Shown in pieces: positions 20,259 to 20,344 of a DNA stretch of 20,344 nt. Source of the DNA: a virus; the IMG/VR virus record IMGVR_UViG_3300004369_000196, positions 1 through 20,344 of that record; one strand, 5' to 3'. The notes beneath the pieces are model-generated. The model searched no databases. It saw only the letters and a list, made by a program, of their open reading frames with translations, and had not been told where the DNA came from. The translations under genes and the position numbers were made by a program. The first letter of the stretch is position 1. Each line of letters starts with the position of its first letter.

Positions 20259-20344
20259 GACGGCTGTTCAGCTCGACGGCTGTTCAGCTCGACGGCTGTT
20301 CAGCTCGACGGCTGTTCAGCTCGACGGCTGTTCAGCTCGACGGC
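20259..20344 (+). repeat. Tandem array, 16-bp unit, running off the window end
   Basis: Five full and one partial copies of GACGGCTGTTCAGCTC are identical and continue to the last base. Each unit contains a small dyad, GCTG-TT-CAGC. The sequence differs from the array at 20073 but has the same 16-bp period. Between the two arrays a GACAGGCG motif occurs twice. Confidence 0.95.

Overview
The window looks like part of a tailed-bacteriophage genome (or a phage-like element) of about 56-58 % GC over its first 19.3 kb, with densely packed short genes, many ATGA/GTGA stop-start overlaps, a phage replication module and nucleotide-metabolism genes. No capsid, portal, tail, terminase, integrase or ribosomal gene is recognisable. 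Genes such as thyX, csrA and a secreted trypsin-like protease with Pro-rich TDEP repeats would fit a phage of a Planctomycetes-like host. That host guess rests on family impressions only and is weak.

Layout. (1) 58-2834, minus strand: a secreted, anchored trypsin-like protease, a 287-aa protein of unknown role (possibly structural) and a Lar-like zinc protein with its own promoter. (2) 2871-2921: two sigma70-type promoters on opposite strands that overlap almost completely and fire the minus block leftward and the replication block rightward. (3) 2947-10841, plus strand: ThyX, a divergent thymidylate-synthase-fold protein lacking the catalytic motifs, CsrA, family A DNA polymerase, a small membrane protein, a DUF6378 protein, a VRR-NUC-like nuclease, a double-HTH regulator, a primase-helicase (AEP/PrimPol plus SF3-like ATPase) and an orphan. 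Together these supply dTMP, copy DNA and regulate the block. (4) 10839-14537, plus strand: a promoter with an internal palindrome, a hairpin terminator, two orphans, an unusual terminator, a zinc-ribbon protein, a Dam-type adenine methylase and four small genes under a second promoter. (5) 14509-15055, minus strand: a convergent island of two small membrane/coiled-coil proteins, holin-like in build. (6) 15145-19293, plus strand: two strong promoters sharing an upstream element drive an orphan plus a gamma-glutamylcyclotransferase-like protein, and then a class II glutamine-amidotransferase-like protein. A tightly coupled run of seven small orphans and a zinc-finger/HNH-associated protein follows. 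(7) 19294-20344: gene-free DNA, first AT-rich, then GC-rich, ending in two tandem arrays that both have a 16-bp period and run off the window edge.

The most interesting points are the face-to-face overlapping promoters between the two main transcription blocks, the ThyX plus inactive-looking ThyA-fold pair, the recurring promoter elements with hairpin leaders, the GGCT/GATase-II pair that recalls phage amidoligase systems, a Leu at the polymerase position equivalent to E. coli Phe762, two terminators closed by long-range stems, a large inverted repeat inside a convergent gene end, and the compositionally foreign repeat-rich end.
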